Source: UBA12567 sp964598425 (GTDB lineage Bacteria; Planctomycetota; Phycisphaerae; Phycisphaerales; SM1A02). From it: 64,000 bases of DNA. Every line of letters begins with the position of its first letter. The stretch's first letter is position 1. Location of the stretch: contig CAZRBV010000005.1 in the NCBI GenBank assembly GCA_964598425.1, forward strand, positions 14,158-78,157, in the 5' to 3' direction. The position numbers and the translations under genes were made by a program. Below the pieces are notes generated by a model, which saw only the letters and a list, made by a program, of their open reading frames with translations, was not told the DNA's origin and searched no databases. Shown piece after piece: positions 41,831-50,217 of this stretch.

Positions 41831-42721
41831 TCAGGATCCTCCACCAAGCCGCTGCGCGCCAAGTGTGACCCCCGCAAGAATCATCGACGCGGCCGACCAG
41901 CCGACGTGTCCAGCCGCCAGGAGCATGCTGCTGTCCAGCACCGCCAGTCCAGCGATCGCCCAGCAGACGGCTTCGCTGTGGCGACCGGCCTTGATGCGGC
42001 GGTGGACGCTTGGCGTCCAGGCAATCAGCATAATCAGAATCGATGCGCCAACGGCGCCCGCAGTCGAGTTCGGGCTCGTCCATCCAACACCAATGATGCC
42101 TACGACGGACAGAATCAACCAGACAATGCCATGCGAGATTCGTTGTTCACCACCTCGTTCACCCCGGCCGATGCAGGTGATTCCAATGGTCCAGAGTCCT
42201 ACGCCAGCGGATGCCCACCACACAGCGGGGTTGACTTGATCGGTCAGCAGGAGGGCCGTCAGCACAGGCACGCAGCTTCGGCATCCAGCCATCAACGCGG
42301 TCGCAGCCAGGACGCTGTGGCGATGCGTGAATTGGTACAGGAAGATCATTGCGGTCAATACGCCAGCAGCGATCAACGATTCGATGGTGTTGGCACCAAG
42401 GAAGCTGGCAAAGCCAACGATCGAAAGACCGACGATGACAAGCAGCCCGCCGATGGAAGCGGCTTCTCGGGCTGACATGCGACCTGCTGCGACAGGTCTG
42501 GTCGACTTATTCGCGCGATCAAAATCGGCGTCACCGGCATCATTGATCGCCATGCCACCGAGATAGAGCATCGACACGCCTGTGATTGCGCCAGCAAGGC
42601 AGGGAACGGCATTCAGCTCGAGAGCTTGCAGTGACAGCCCGGCGCCAAGCAGCACATTTGACCACACCGTCGGGAGGTTCGCCGCGCGAAGCGTCGTCCA
42701 CCAGTCTCGCGTGGTGCTCAC
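41831..42721 (-). CDS. eboC: EboC-like UbiA-family prenyltransferase
   Basis: A 296-residue protein of about eight to nine hydrophobic helices. The start is a GTG at 42721 overlapping the EboE stop as GTGA. The first Asp-rich motif is ND(AG)D(ADF)D at residues 60-68, followed by KSTRPVAAG, which is diagnostic of the UbiA superfamily. I find no clear second DxxxD motif at the usual place; the equivalent region reads HRHSVLAATALMAGCR. EboC members are integral membrane enzymes thought to prenylate or handle a lipid-like substrate. It lies between eboE and eboF. Confidence 0.85.
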   Translation of the reverse strand: MSTTRDWWTTLRAANLPTVWSNVLLGAGLSLQALELNAVPCLAGAITGVSMLYLGGMAINDAGDADFDRANKSTRPVAAGRMSAREAASIGGLLVIVGLSIVGFASFLGANTIESLIAAGVLTAMIFLYQFTHRHSVLAATALMAGCRSCVPVLTALLLTDQVNPAVWWASAGVGLWTIGITCIGRGERGGEQRISHGIVWLILSVVGIIGVGWTSPNSTAGAVGASILIMLIAWTPSVHRRIKAGRHSEAVCWAIAGLAVLDSSMLLAAGHVGWSAASMILAGVTLGAQRLGGGS

Positions 42722-43800
42722 CACCCGACCTCCTTCATGACGCCCGCGGTCCATTCGAGTTCGCGGGCAATCTCGGCTTGCACAGTTGGAAGGCGAAACG
42801 ACGCTGGCAACACATCCCAGGCGTACGTTTCCACTTCAACTGGCGGCCGCTGTCCGGAGTCGGCAACGGCGGCGAGGAGCTTCGCAATCCACGGCTGTGT
42901 CGATCCGAGCGGGCCGAAGGTCTCTCGGTGCACGGGCACATGACAATGCGTTCGCCAGAGTCCTTCGCACGCTCGATCGCATGTCTCCGGAATATCGTCA
43001 TACATGCTCAGAACGCCGCCGCTGAGTACCGAGGTCTGGTGCATCCAGCGAGCTTCATCGAGCGACTGCAGGGCCTTGATGCCCTCGGGCGTGTCTGATT
43101 CTGGGGCCGACGAGACTTGCACGCGTCCGACGCGGATGCCAGCTTCGCGCAGCGCGCCGACTGCCGCGATCGGTTCCTCGTGTTCAACGGCGAGATGGCA
43201 GGCATCGAGACATGCGCGGAGCGTTCCCTGCTTCGCGTGCCGATTCAGTGACGTTGCCGATACGAATCTGCCCAACGCGGCCGCTGTCGGAATCAGGCAG
43301 CACGGTTCGGGTTCAATGGCGAGGAAGATCTCTCTGCCGTGGTTCGCGCCAAGCCGTTCGAGTTCAACGCACGCCTGCCCAATCAGGTCTACGGCAGCTT
43401 CAACGTCGATGTCGTGAGCAGGCCACCCGATCGGGACCGTCGTCAGGCCAATCTCGTCGCCAGGATTGCTGAGGGCGATCAGGGCTTCGGCCGCTCGAAG
43501 TGTGTACGCAAGACGCGCGGGATCGTCCCATGCTGGTTGGTACACGGCATCCTTGACGCGCTTGGCGTGGAAGTTGCCTTGGGGGAAGGCATTGAGCCCG
43601 AGCAAGGGTGTTCCCATGCTGCCGAGCGCTTGGGCAATCGGACCGACCTGTTCGGCAGGGTTGTTCCCCAGGATGTCATCGGGCAGCCAGAGCCCGACCT
43701 TGGAACCCTCCGGCATACATTCGGTCATGGCTTTCAGGGCGTCTGCAAGATCGGTGATCGTCCGAGTTGGCAGCACATTCGTGCACCAGCCGGGTCGCAC
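42718..43800 (-). CDS. eboE: EboE-like TIM-barrel (sugar isomerase-like) protein
   Basis: A 360-residue protein starting with GTG at 43800, one base after the EboB stop. It has the xylose-isomerase-like TIM-barrel features of EboE: GWCTNVLPTRTITDL at the N-terminus, LTTVPIGWPAHDIDVEAA, EIFLAIEPEPCCLIPT (Glu metal ligand), LRACLDACHLAVEHEEP (Asp/His) and HCHVPVHRETFGPL. EboE proteins are annotated as metabolite-traffic proteins because they are required with the other Ebo proteins for compound export. The substrate is unknown. Confidence 0.85.
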   Translation of the reverse strand: MRPGWCTNVLPTRTITDLADALKAMTECMPEGSKVGLWLPDDILGNNPAEQVGPIAQALGSMGTPLLGLNAFPQGNFHAKRVKDAVYQPAWDDPARLAYTLRAAEALIALSNPGDEIGLTTVPIGWPAHDIDVEAAVDLIGQACVELERLGANHGREIFLAIEPEPCCLIPTAAALGRFVSATSLNRHAKQGTLRACLDACHLAVEHEEPIAAVGALREAGIRVGRVQVSSAPESDTPEGIKALQSLDEARWMHQTSVLSGGVLSMYDDIPETCDRACEGLWRTHCHVPVHRETFGPLGSTQPWIAKLLAAVADSGQRPPVEVETYAWDVLPASFRLPTVQAEIARELEWTAGVMKEVGW

Positions 43801-43801
43801 G

Positions 43802-44605
43802 TCAGGCCTCTACGCGAAAGTTCGGTGATCGACCGAGGAACGCAATTGGATTGGCGAATGTCACTTTCTCGATCATCTCTGCAGGATGACGGCGTCGTTT
43901 CATTTCCATCCGGGCCTTGGGGACAGCCAGCGGGTCGGAATCACCCCAGTCGCCGGCGGAATTCATCCAGATGCGGTCCGTGCCCCATTGCTCAAGAATG
44001 TCGACAGCTCGCTGAGGCGTGCATTTGGTATCGGGATACAGCGTCATGCCCGCCCAAAACCCACGGTCCAGAACAAGGCCAACGGTGTGTTCCTCGACGT
44101 GATCAATGAGCACCCGGTCGGGATTGAGGCCAGCGTTGTCGACCGCGTCCAGAATCAGGCCCGTGCCCTTGTGTTTGTCTTCGAGATGCGGGGTATGGAC
44201 GAGTACGAGTTGATCACGCTGCTGCGCGAGCTCAAGATGTGCCTCCAGCACAGCGAGTTCATTCTTGCTGTTCTTGTTGAGGCCGATCTCTCCAATGCCA
44301 AGGACGTTTGGGCAGTCGAGGAAGTCCGGAATAACTGACATCACTTCCTTTGCGAACCCGGTGTCCTCGGCTTCTTTTGGATTGATGCATAACCAGCAGT
44401 GGTGTTGGATTCCGTACTGCGCTGCTCGCTTTGGTTCGGTGTCGGTCAATTGACGGTAGTAGTCACGGAACCCGTCGACGCTGCAGCGATCAAAGCCGGC
44501 CCAGAAGGCCGGTTCGGTAATCGCCACGCATCCCGCCTGTGCCATGCGGCGATAGTCATCCGTTGTCCGAGACACCATGTGAATGTGAGGATCGATGTAC
44601 CTCAC
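43802..44605 (-). CDS. eboB: EboB-like TatD-family metal-dependent hydrolase
   Basis: A 267-residue amidohydrolase-fold protein. The N-terminal YIDPHIHMVSR gives the first two His ligands, VLGIGEIGLNK the Glu, LVHTPHLEDKHKG a His and MNSAGDWGDSDP the final Asp. These are TatD-type metal sites, and EboB is the TatD-related member of ebo clusters. The start is GTG at 44605 overlapping the small upstream ORF's stop as GTGA. Confidence 0.88.
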   Translation of the reverse strand: MRYIDPHIHMVSRTTDDYRRMAQAGCVAITEPAFWAGFDRCSVDGFRDYYRQLTDTEPKRAAQYGIQHHCWLCINPKEAEDTGFAKEVMSVIPDFLDCPNVLGIGEIGLNKNSKNELAVLEAHLELAQQRDQLVLVHTPHLEDKHKGTGLILDAVDNAGLNPDRVLIDHVEEHTVGLVLDRGFWAGMTLYPDTKCTPQRAVDILEQWGTDRIWMNSAGDWGDSDPLAVPKARMEMKRRRHPAEMIEKVTFANPIAFLGRSPNFRVEA

Positions 44606-44907
44606 GGAGTTGTGTCCGGGTTTGGAGCACCGAAGGCACCTTGCATCGGCGCCGAATCAATCGGCTCACTGGAGGAATCGCTGAGCAGCATCTGGATGCG
44701 TTTCGCGCGATCACCCTCGCCATCTATCAGCAGGGCGACAGCCCTTTGGAGGTACTCGACTCGAAAGTCTTCATCGCCACCAGTGCGGTCAAGCCGATCG
44801 AAAAAGGCGGCAAGGTCGAGCACTTTGGCGCGGTGCTCGAGGAAGTAGGCGTCAACAACCTCGGTGGGGGTCATTGGGCAGTGCGGCGTATGTCTCATGG
44901 GGACCAT
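44602..44907 (-). CDS. small helical protein within the ebo cluster, unknown
   Basis: A 101-residue protein beginning one base after the EboD stop, with a later ATG at 44874 (MTPTEVVDAYFLEHRA) as a possible alternative start. The core is helical: VVDAYFLEHRAKVLDLAAFF, DFRVEYLQRAVALLI, RAKRIQMLLSD, with Leu, Ala and charged residues. The tail is Ser/Pro-rich. It occupies the place where other clusters carry eboA but is far shorter than EboA proteins I know (over 200 residues). Whether it substitutes for EboA is unknown. It overlaps eboB by four bases, so it is co-translated with the cluster. Confidence 0.7.
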   Translation of the reverse strand: MVPMRHTPHCPMTPTEVVDAYFLEHRAKVLDLAAFFDRLDRTGGDEDFRVEYLQRAVALLIDGEGDRAKRIQMLLSDSSSEPIDSAPMQGAFGAPNPDTTP

Positions 44908-44908
44908 G

Positions 44909-46114
44909 CTACCCCGCCCGGGTGTGCCGCTTCTCGCACCGGCCCCGGACCAGACGAATCGCCTGCCGCATCTGCTCGAGATCGACCGATGAGATTTCGC
45001 TGGATGTGCCAGCCTCGGTCACCATGGTCAATGCGAGTGTCCCGCCGAGATGTTCTCTGAATCGTTCGATCCCTTCCAGCAGCCGGTCCTCATCGCCCAT
45101 GGCGTCGCTGGTCAATGGGAATCCCAGCGAAGCGAGGCAGTCGGTGATGCGGCTGACCAGTGAAGCCGATCCACCGAGACTCAGGGCCGCGTACTGCAGA
45201 TCGATGAGAAGCCCGATTGCGACGGCATCACCGTGCGAGAGGCGAAATCCTGTCATCTGCTCAAGCCGGTGCGCCGACCAGTGGCCGAAATCGAGCGGGC
45301 GGGCTCGCTGTATCTCGAATGGATCGCCACCCTGGACAATGTGGGCGACATGGAGATCTGCGGTCCGTGTCACGATGCGCTCCATCGTTTCAAGATCACG
45401 ACTCACAAGTGAGTCGGTGGATCTCTCGACATCGTCGAGCAACGCGGTGTCCTTGAGCAGCGCAACCTTGAGCGACTCACTCAATCCCGCTCGCCAATCG
45501 CGTTCGGCCAGCGATGTGAGCAGTTCGGCATCGTTGACAACGGCCCATGGCGGCGCAAAGGTGCCGATGAGGTTTTTGGCGCCGAAGGCATTGATGCCAT
45601 TCTTGACGCCGACACCTGCATCGGCCTGTCCGAGTGTGGTCGACGGGAGTCGGATCAATCGAACGCCGCGGTGGGCCGTACTTGCTGCGAGCCCGACGGC
45701 GTCGAGCATCGCCCCGCCGCCGATCGCAAGGACAAAGGACTGCCGGCAAATGCGCCGATCATGAATGGCTCGGACCGTCTGATCAAAGACTGTTCGATCA
45801 TTCTTGGCCCGCTCGCCACCTGGAAGGATCAGTGGTGCACTTGCGACTTTGATCCGCGATGCATGTTGCTCTGTCCACTCGATGACACGAGCAGGGAGGT
45901 CTGGTTGAGCTGCAACGAGCCCTTCGTCCATGACGCACAGAAGGCGGTGCGGACCGCCGTCATGCGGGAAGATCCCCGCAAGTGATTCGCCTTCAGTCGT
46001 AAATGCCCTCCTGCACGAAAGCACTCGGTGCCGCCACCGCACTTGAATGGTTCCGCTAGATGGCAGTTCTTGCACGCTTGGCTCCGACACACCCGCACCC
46101 ATTTCCAAAGCCAT
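44909..46114 (-). CDS. eboD: EboD-like 3-dehydroquinate synthase-family protein
   Basis: The start chosen is the ATG at 46114 (MALEMGAGVSEP), giving 401 residues; upstream in-frame codons extend into the promoter region. AroB-like features are clear: LAIGGGAMLDAVGLAAS, the NAD-binding IRLPSTTLGQADAGVGVKNG, and candidate zinc ligands Glu in GLSESLKVALL, His in DFGHWSAHRLE and His in LSHGDAVAIG. EboD members are AroB-like cyclases or lyases whose substrate differs from that of shikimate-pathway AroB. It is the first gene of the cluster. No Shine-Dalgarno is visible. Confidence 0.85.
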   Translation of the reverse strand: MALEMGAGVSEPSVQELPSSGTIQVRWRHRVLSCRRAFTTEGESLAGIFPHDGGPHRLLCVMDEGLVAAQPDLPARVIEWTEQHASRIKVASAPLILPGGERAKNDRTVFDQTVRAIHDRRICRQSFVLAIGGGAMLDAVGLAASTAHRGVRLIRLPSTTLGQADAGVGVKNGINAFGAKNLIGTFAPPWAVVNDAELLTSLAERDWRAGLSESLKVALLKDTALLDDVERSTDSLVSRDLETMERIVTRTADLHVAHIVQGGDPFEIQRARPLDFGHWSAHRLEQMTGFRLSHGDAVAIGLLIDLQYAALSLGGSASLVSRITDCLASLGFPLTSDAMGDEDRLLEGIERFREHLGGTLALTMVTEAGTSSEISSVDLEQMRQAIRLVRGRCEKRHTRAG

Positions 46115-46134
46115 GATACGGTGAACTGTGACGA

Positions 46135-46162
46135 ATTCTCCGGAGAATGCTTCATTCTCCGG
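46135..46162. promoter_or_regulatory. triple ATTCTCC/GGAGAAT operator-like element
   Basis: Bases 46135-46148 form a perfect 14-base palindrome (ATTCTCC then GGAGAAT). A third half-site ATTCTCC follows at 46154-46160. In addition, 46140-46149 and 46153-46162 form a perfect 10-base stem with a three-base loop. It sits between the divergent eboD (46114) and the membrane-protein gene (46198). Two readings are possible: a binding site for a dimeric regulator, or a leader hairpin. Confidence 0.55.
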
Positions 46163-46197
46163 CATAGGATGCACGGCCTCTGACATGGAGTATTCGC

Positions 46198-46668
46198 ATG
46201 GACAGCTTGCAAGATCGTGTTCGTCGCCTGGAAACTTCGCCATGGCGGAGGATGATGCCGCTGGTGCTTGGCGTTGGGCTGGTTGGTGGGCTCCTCGGCG
46301 CTGGGGCTTCCGAGACCGTATCCCGCCAGTTGATGGGTGGTTCACTTGTCATTGTGAACCAAAGTGGTCGACCGGTGATTTCGCTCGGTTCAGGTTCAGA
46401 TGGTCACGGGCATATGGTCATCGCAAACGCTGACGGTACCGCGATGCTTGTCTTGAAGGCTGGCGAGCGTAGCGGGGACATTGACGTCTTTGATGACAAG
46501 GGTCACCGGCTGGCCAAGCTCGGCAACTCTCCAAGTGGAGATGGGATGTTGCTACTCGGCGGCGAAGATGGTGATCCACTTGTCCGCGCGGGAAGATGGG
46601 ATGTTGGTGCAGGTCATGGTCAATTGTGGCTTCGTGATCCGGCAGTTACCGAGCCTTCCACGCCGTGA
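46198..46668 (+). CDS. membrane-anchored protein with beta-repeats, unknown
   Basis: A 156-residue protein with GGAG seven bases before the ATG. A short cytoplasmic start MDSLQDRVRRLETSPWRR is followed by one membrane helix (MMPLVLGVGLVGGLLGAG). The extracytoplasmic part is made of short Asp/Gly-rich beta units (LVIVNQSGRPVISLGSG, GHMVIANADGTAMLVLK, IDVFDDKGHRLAKLG, GMLLLGGEDGDPLVR). It is divergent from eboD and shares its operator-like element. No family recognised. The 3' end overlaps the aminotransferase 3' end by 23 bases. Confidence 0.7.
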   Translation: MDSLQDRVRRLETSPWRRMMPLVLGVGLVGGLLGAGASETVSRQLMGGSLVIVNQSGRPVISLGSGSDGHGHMVIANADGTAMLVLKAGERSGDIDVFDDKGHRLAKLGNSPSGDGMLLLGGEDGDPLVRAGRWDVGAGHGQLWLRDPAVTEPSTP

Positions 46669-47857
46669 GCCCTGCTTCCAGGATTCGCACGCTGCGCCGA
46701 AGCACATCTTTCTGGACGCAGTAGGTCATGCGCACTTCGTTGAGGCCAAGCCCTTCTGTGCGGTAAAAGCCTGCAAGTGGAGCAAGGCACACCGTTTCAC
46801 CGTCAAGGTCGAACTCGCTTACGAGCCATCGACAGAATGCGTCGGCATCATCGACGGGCAATGGGATGGCGAGATAGAAGGCACCCTCCGGTGTCGGTAC
46901 GTCCAGGCCGATGTTGCGAAGTCCTTCGACGAGGACGTTCCGCCGTTCCTGATACTCGGCATTGACCCGGCGGAACCACGACTCTGGTACAGAGAGTGCT
47001 GCGTGGGCCGCATACTGATCCACACTCGCGGGTGAGAGACGAGTCTGCGCGAATCGAAGGGCAGCTTCACGGAGTTCCGAGTTTCTGGTGATGAGCCAGC
47101 CGATTCTTGCGCCGCACGCGCTGTACCGCTTTGAAACGGAGTCGATGATGATTGCGTGCTCGTCCGCTGCTGGAATGTCGAGCAGCGAGGCAGCCCGGGT
47201 TCCAGGTTCGACGTCGTACACGAAGTCGCGGTAGACCTCATCGCAAATGAAGAAGATGTCCCGCTCGACGCAGATTGCCGCGATGGTTTCAAGGTCCTCC
47301 CGGCTGAGTACCGTTCCAGTCGGATTTCCAGGCGTCGGAAGAATGAGCGCGCGGGTCTTACCGGTGATGGCCGCTGCGATGGCCTCAGGGTGAACCTTGA
47401 ATCCGTCAGATGCTGAAAGCGTGACAGGAGATACTTCAACACCAAGGAGATGGCTGAAGCCGGCGTAGTTCGTGTAGTAGGGCTCGCATACGAGCACTTC
47501 GTCGCCCGGATCAGCAACGGATGCAATGGAGAAGAGGAGGGCCTCGGATCCACCGGTTGTGACGACGATGTCTTCGGCTTCAACGTCTCGGGTGATGCCT
47601 CCGTTGCTTGAATACCAGACCGCGAGATCTTGTCTGAATTCGACAAACCCATCGCTGGGGGCATACGCAAGGACATCATCGTGGAAGGTGCGGTAGGCCT
47701 CCGTCATTTCGCACGGCGTCGAGATATCCGGCTGGCCGATATTCAGGGCGTGCACTGTCACACCGCGGTCCTGAGCCGCTCGGGCGAGCCCTGCCAGCGC
47801 GCGAATAGGAGATGCTGGCGCGTCCGAGCCGCGTCTGGAAAGTGTACATGTGGACAT
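46646..47857 (-). CDS. PLP-dependent class I/II aminotransferase
   Basis: A 403-residue aspartate/alanine aminotransferase-family protein with GGAG nine bases before the ATG. Motifs: ALNIGQPDI, GGSEALLFSI, LPTPGNPTGTVLS (cofactor Asn), FFICDEVYRDF, the PLP lysine in SVSKRYSACGARIGWL, and the Arg near the C-terminus (LNEVRMTYCV). It transfers amino groups between amino acids and 2-oxoacids; aspartate is the commonest substrate of this subgroup. The 3' end overlaps the convergent membrane-protein gene. Confidence 0.92.
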   Translation of the reverse strand: MSTCTLSRRGSDAPASPIRALAGLARAAQDRGVTVHALNIGQPDISTPCEMTEAYRTFHDDVLAYAPSDGFVEFRQDLAVWYSSNGGITRDVEAEDIVVTTGGSEALLFSIASVADPGDEVLVCEPYYTNYAGFSHLLGVEVSPVTLSASDGFKVHPEAIAAAITGKTRALILPTPGNPTGTVLSREDLETIAAICVERDIFFICDEVYRDFVYDVEPGTRAASLLDIPAADEHAIIIDSVSKRYSACGARIGWLITRNSELREAALRFAQTRLSPASVDQYAAHAALSVPESWFRRVNAEYQERRNVLVEGLRNIGLDVPTPEGAFYLAIPLPVDDADAFCRWLVSEFDLDGETVCLAPLAGFYRTEGLGLNEVRMTYCVQKDVLRRSVRILEAGLTAWKAR

Positions 47858-48035
47858 TGGTAGATTCTCCTCTCGCCAGCGAACCCCCCCGTGGGCCTTG
47901 CCCTGAACCGAGGCAGGGTATCAGGGGGCAGCAGCGAGATCCCAGCGAGCCCTCCCGGTCACCTATACTTGTCCGCTGTCCATTGAACATACGCTCACGA
48001 CTGGTTGCAAAGACCCTCGAGGGCTTCAGGAGAAG

Positions 48036-48827
48036 ATGACCATGTTTGTTCGACCTTTGTGCTCGTTGGCTTTGCTTGGGACGCTGACTCTTACCGGGGC
48101 TGCTGCTGGTCAAGGCATGGCTGCGGATGACGCCGCCCCTGTCGATCCCGGGGTTCGCCTTCGGGCACTGGAAACGATGAACAGCGCAGCGAGCAGCAAA
48201 CTGGCCGATGCCGTCGCCCATGAGAAGGAACTTCGCGGCTATGTACAGCAGCAAGGCCTCGCTTCAAGCTGCGGCGAGGCTCCGTCGAATGACACACACG
48301 ACATGGCCCTGAGCTTTGACAAGGCACTTGAGATTGCTATTCAGCATGAGCAGTTGGCCCCATCGGGCCACAACACGCAGGCGACTCCAGGTGAGATCAA
48401 GGCCTACACCGATCTTGCCAGCGGAACGTGGGACAAGCTCCAGACCGCCATGGCGAACGTTGAGCATCTCAGCGACTGCCTTCACGGCCAGAAGAAGTTC
48501 AACGACTATCTCGGATGGTCAGGTGATCAGCAGAAGGCCAAGGCCAAGGAAATGCAGGCTCGCAATGCGGAAGCCTCAAAAGAGAACACCGAGAAACTGG
48601 ATGAGGCGTACAAGAAGGAAGCCGATCAGTATGCCGCCTTCAAGAAGGCCCAGCAGCAGCAGCATCAGGCCTTCCTGAATCAGGCATGGACGAAGTACCA
48701 GTTTGACCAGAAGAACGAACTCAAGGCCTATAAGTACCGCACCGAGTATGGACCGAATTCCTACTACAACAGCTACGCTGGAAGCATGTACGGCGGAGGT
48801 GGTGGATACTACGGCGGCGGTTGGTGA
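48036..48827 (+). CDS. secreted Gln-rich helical protein with Gly/Tyr-rich tail
   Basis: A 263-residue protein with CAGGAG just before the ATG. A signal peptide ends near AAAGQGM (about 27). The body is largely helical with Lys/Glu/Ala/Gln repeats, including KKAQQQQHQAFLNQAW, and two pairs of possible disulfide cysteines. It ends in a low-complexity tail, YYNSYAGSMYGGGGGYYGGGW. Coiled-coil or adhesin-like behaviour is likely; no family recognised. It is divergent from the aminotransferase gene. Confidence 0.72.
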   Translation: MTMFVRPLCSLALLGTLTLTGAAAGQGMAADDAAPVDPGVRLRALETMNSAASSKLADAVAHEKELRGYVQQQGLASSCGEAPSNDTHDMALSFDKALEIAIQHEQLAPSGHNTQATPGEIKAYTDLASGTWDKLQTAMANVEHLSDCLHGQKKFNDYLGWSGDQQKAKAKEMQARNAEASKENTEKLDEAYKKEADQYAAFKKAQQQQHQAFLNQAWTKYQFDQKNELKAYKYRTEYGPNSYYNSYAGSMYGGGGGYYGGGW

Positions 48828-48838
48828 TCTGACCGGCG

Positions 48839-49693
48839 CTACGCAGACCCGTGAGCCGGCTCGTCCTGACGAACCTTCGTTTGTTCCAGCTCTGCGTAGG
48901 CGTTGTGCGAGTGGATCGATTCGAAGTTCTCGCTGTGAATCCGGTACCAGTCGATTCGTGGCTCGGCGTCAAGACTGTGGGCGAGATCCCGCACGATGTC
49001 TTCGACAAACTTCGGGTTCTCAAAGGCTTGCTCGGTGACGACCTTTTCGTCGGGTCGTTTGAGCACGCTGTAGACCGGGCAACTGGCTGATGCTTCGATG
49101 AGTTCCACGAGTTCCTCGATCCACACCATGCGGTTCATGCGAATGTCAGCCGAGATGACGCACCTCTGATTGTGCGCTCCGTATTTGGATATCTCCTTGG
49201 AGCATGGGCAGAGACTCGTTGCTGGCGCAGATACCCCCAATACGAATGTGTCGCCCTGGCTGGAGGAATCGCATGTCATTCGGACGGCGTAGTCCATGAG
49301 TCCCGGACGGCCAGTGGCGGGCGCCATCTTGTTGATGAAGTACGTGAACTCCATTTCGACATGTGCCCGCTCGGCGTCGAGCGCCACTCGAATACCGCGG
49401 CACAAGTCGATGATGCGGCTGGGTGACATTCCCTCGCGGTAGTCGTTGAGCATCTCCAGAAACCGGCTCATGTGTGTTCCCTTGCGATCGTCTGCAAGAG
49501 ACACATACATGTTGACGGTGGCATCAACGGTTTCCTGACTGCCATCGCGGGTGGCGACGCTGATTGGATACCGGATTCCTTTCACGCCGACCCGGTCGAT
49601 AGCGACTCGCCGCTCGTCAGATCGCCCCTGGACGTCTGGGATCGATTCGGCGGTGGTATCGGTAGTCAATCTGTCGGTATGGGTGGTGGTCAT
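48839..49693 (-). CDS. folE2: GTP cyclohydrolase FolE2 (type IB)
   Basis: The start chosen is the ATG at 49693 (MTTTHTDRLTTD), giving 284 residues. The type IB signature is present: IPDVQGRSDERRVAIDRVGVKG in the N-terminal region, DAERAHVEMEFTYFINK, and the active-site cysteine in SLCPCSKEIS. Other elements are GAHNQRCVISADIRM and ASCPVYSVLKR. FolE2 converts GTP to dihydroneopterin triphosphate, the first step in folate and queuosine-type precursor synthesis. Type IB enzymes can use metals other than zinc. Confidence 0.95.
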   Translation of the reverse strand: MTTTHTDRLTTDTTAESIPDVQGRSDERRVAIDRVGVKGIRYPISVATRDGSQETVDATVNMYVSLADDRKGTHMSRFLEMLNDYREGMSPSRIIDLCRGIRVALDAERAHVEMEFTYFINKMAPATGRPGLMDYAVRMTCDSSSQGDTFVLGVSAPATSLCPCSKEISKYGAHNQRCVISADIRMNRMVWIEELVELIEASASCPVYSVLKRPDEKVVTEQAFENPKFVEDIVRDLAHSLDAEPRIDWYRIHSENFESIHSHNAYAELEQTKVRQDEPAHGSA

Positions 49694-49770
49694 TGATATC
49701 GCCCTGTATGGGGGGGAACTTCCCATTCTACCTGAGCCTGCATGGTCCACTCAATTGAAACTGGCCCTTC

Positions 49771-50178
49771 TCAGCGCGCAGGAGTGGGTGGCGGTAGCCA
49801 GGGCGTGTCGCTACTGGCCGGCGAGTCGTGAGGCGACGTGGCCTCGATGACGTGACCACTGGCGTCAAACCAGACGGTCCACACGCGGCCGGGTGGCGGC
49901 TGGTCGGCCATCGCGGCGTGCGTTGCCAGCGTTCCAAGGGTGTCACCCCAGTGCCACCGGACGGCCCATGGCGAGCCAGGGCTATCAGCGGGCGCATTGA
50001 GGCGGGACGATGGTGGCCCAAGCACTTCGATGACCTCATCCCTACTCATGCCCCGGGAAATGCCCTCAAACGAGTCTCCTTGCGGCGATCGGCAACCACC
50101 TGCGAATGCTGTGACGATCGTGAGGGTCATGCCGGGGAGGAGAAGTGAGCGGCTTGTCCGAATAGTCCTGAATTCCAT
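49771..50178 (-). CDS. BamE/SmpA-OmlA-like lipoprotein
   Basis: The start chosen is the ATG at 50178, giving 135 residues; a longer start at 50193 exists. The signal ends in a lipobox FAGGC (Cys29). The mature part has the SmpA/OmlA pattern: FEGISRGMSRDEVIEVLGPPSSR (the conserved x-G-M-S-x-x-E-V-x-x-x-L-G-x-P) and VWTVWFDASGHVIE. Such small lipoproteins act in outer-membrane assembly or as related peptidoglycan-associated factors. Membership of BamE itself is uncertain, since this fold is shared. Confidence 0.65.
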   Translation of the reverse strand: MEFRTIRTSRSLLLPGMTLTIVTAFAGGCRSPQGDSFEGISRGMSRDEVIEVLGPPSSRLNAPADSPGSPWAVRWHWGDTLGTLATHAAMADQPPPGRVWTVWFDASGHVIEATSPHDSPASSDTPWLPPPTPAR

Positions 50179-50217
50179 GCTCATGACGTGCATCTAATGT
50201 ATCCGGCTCAAAGGAGT

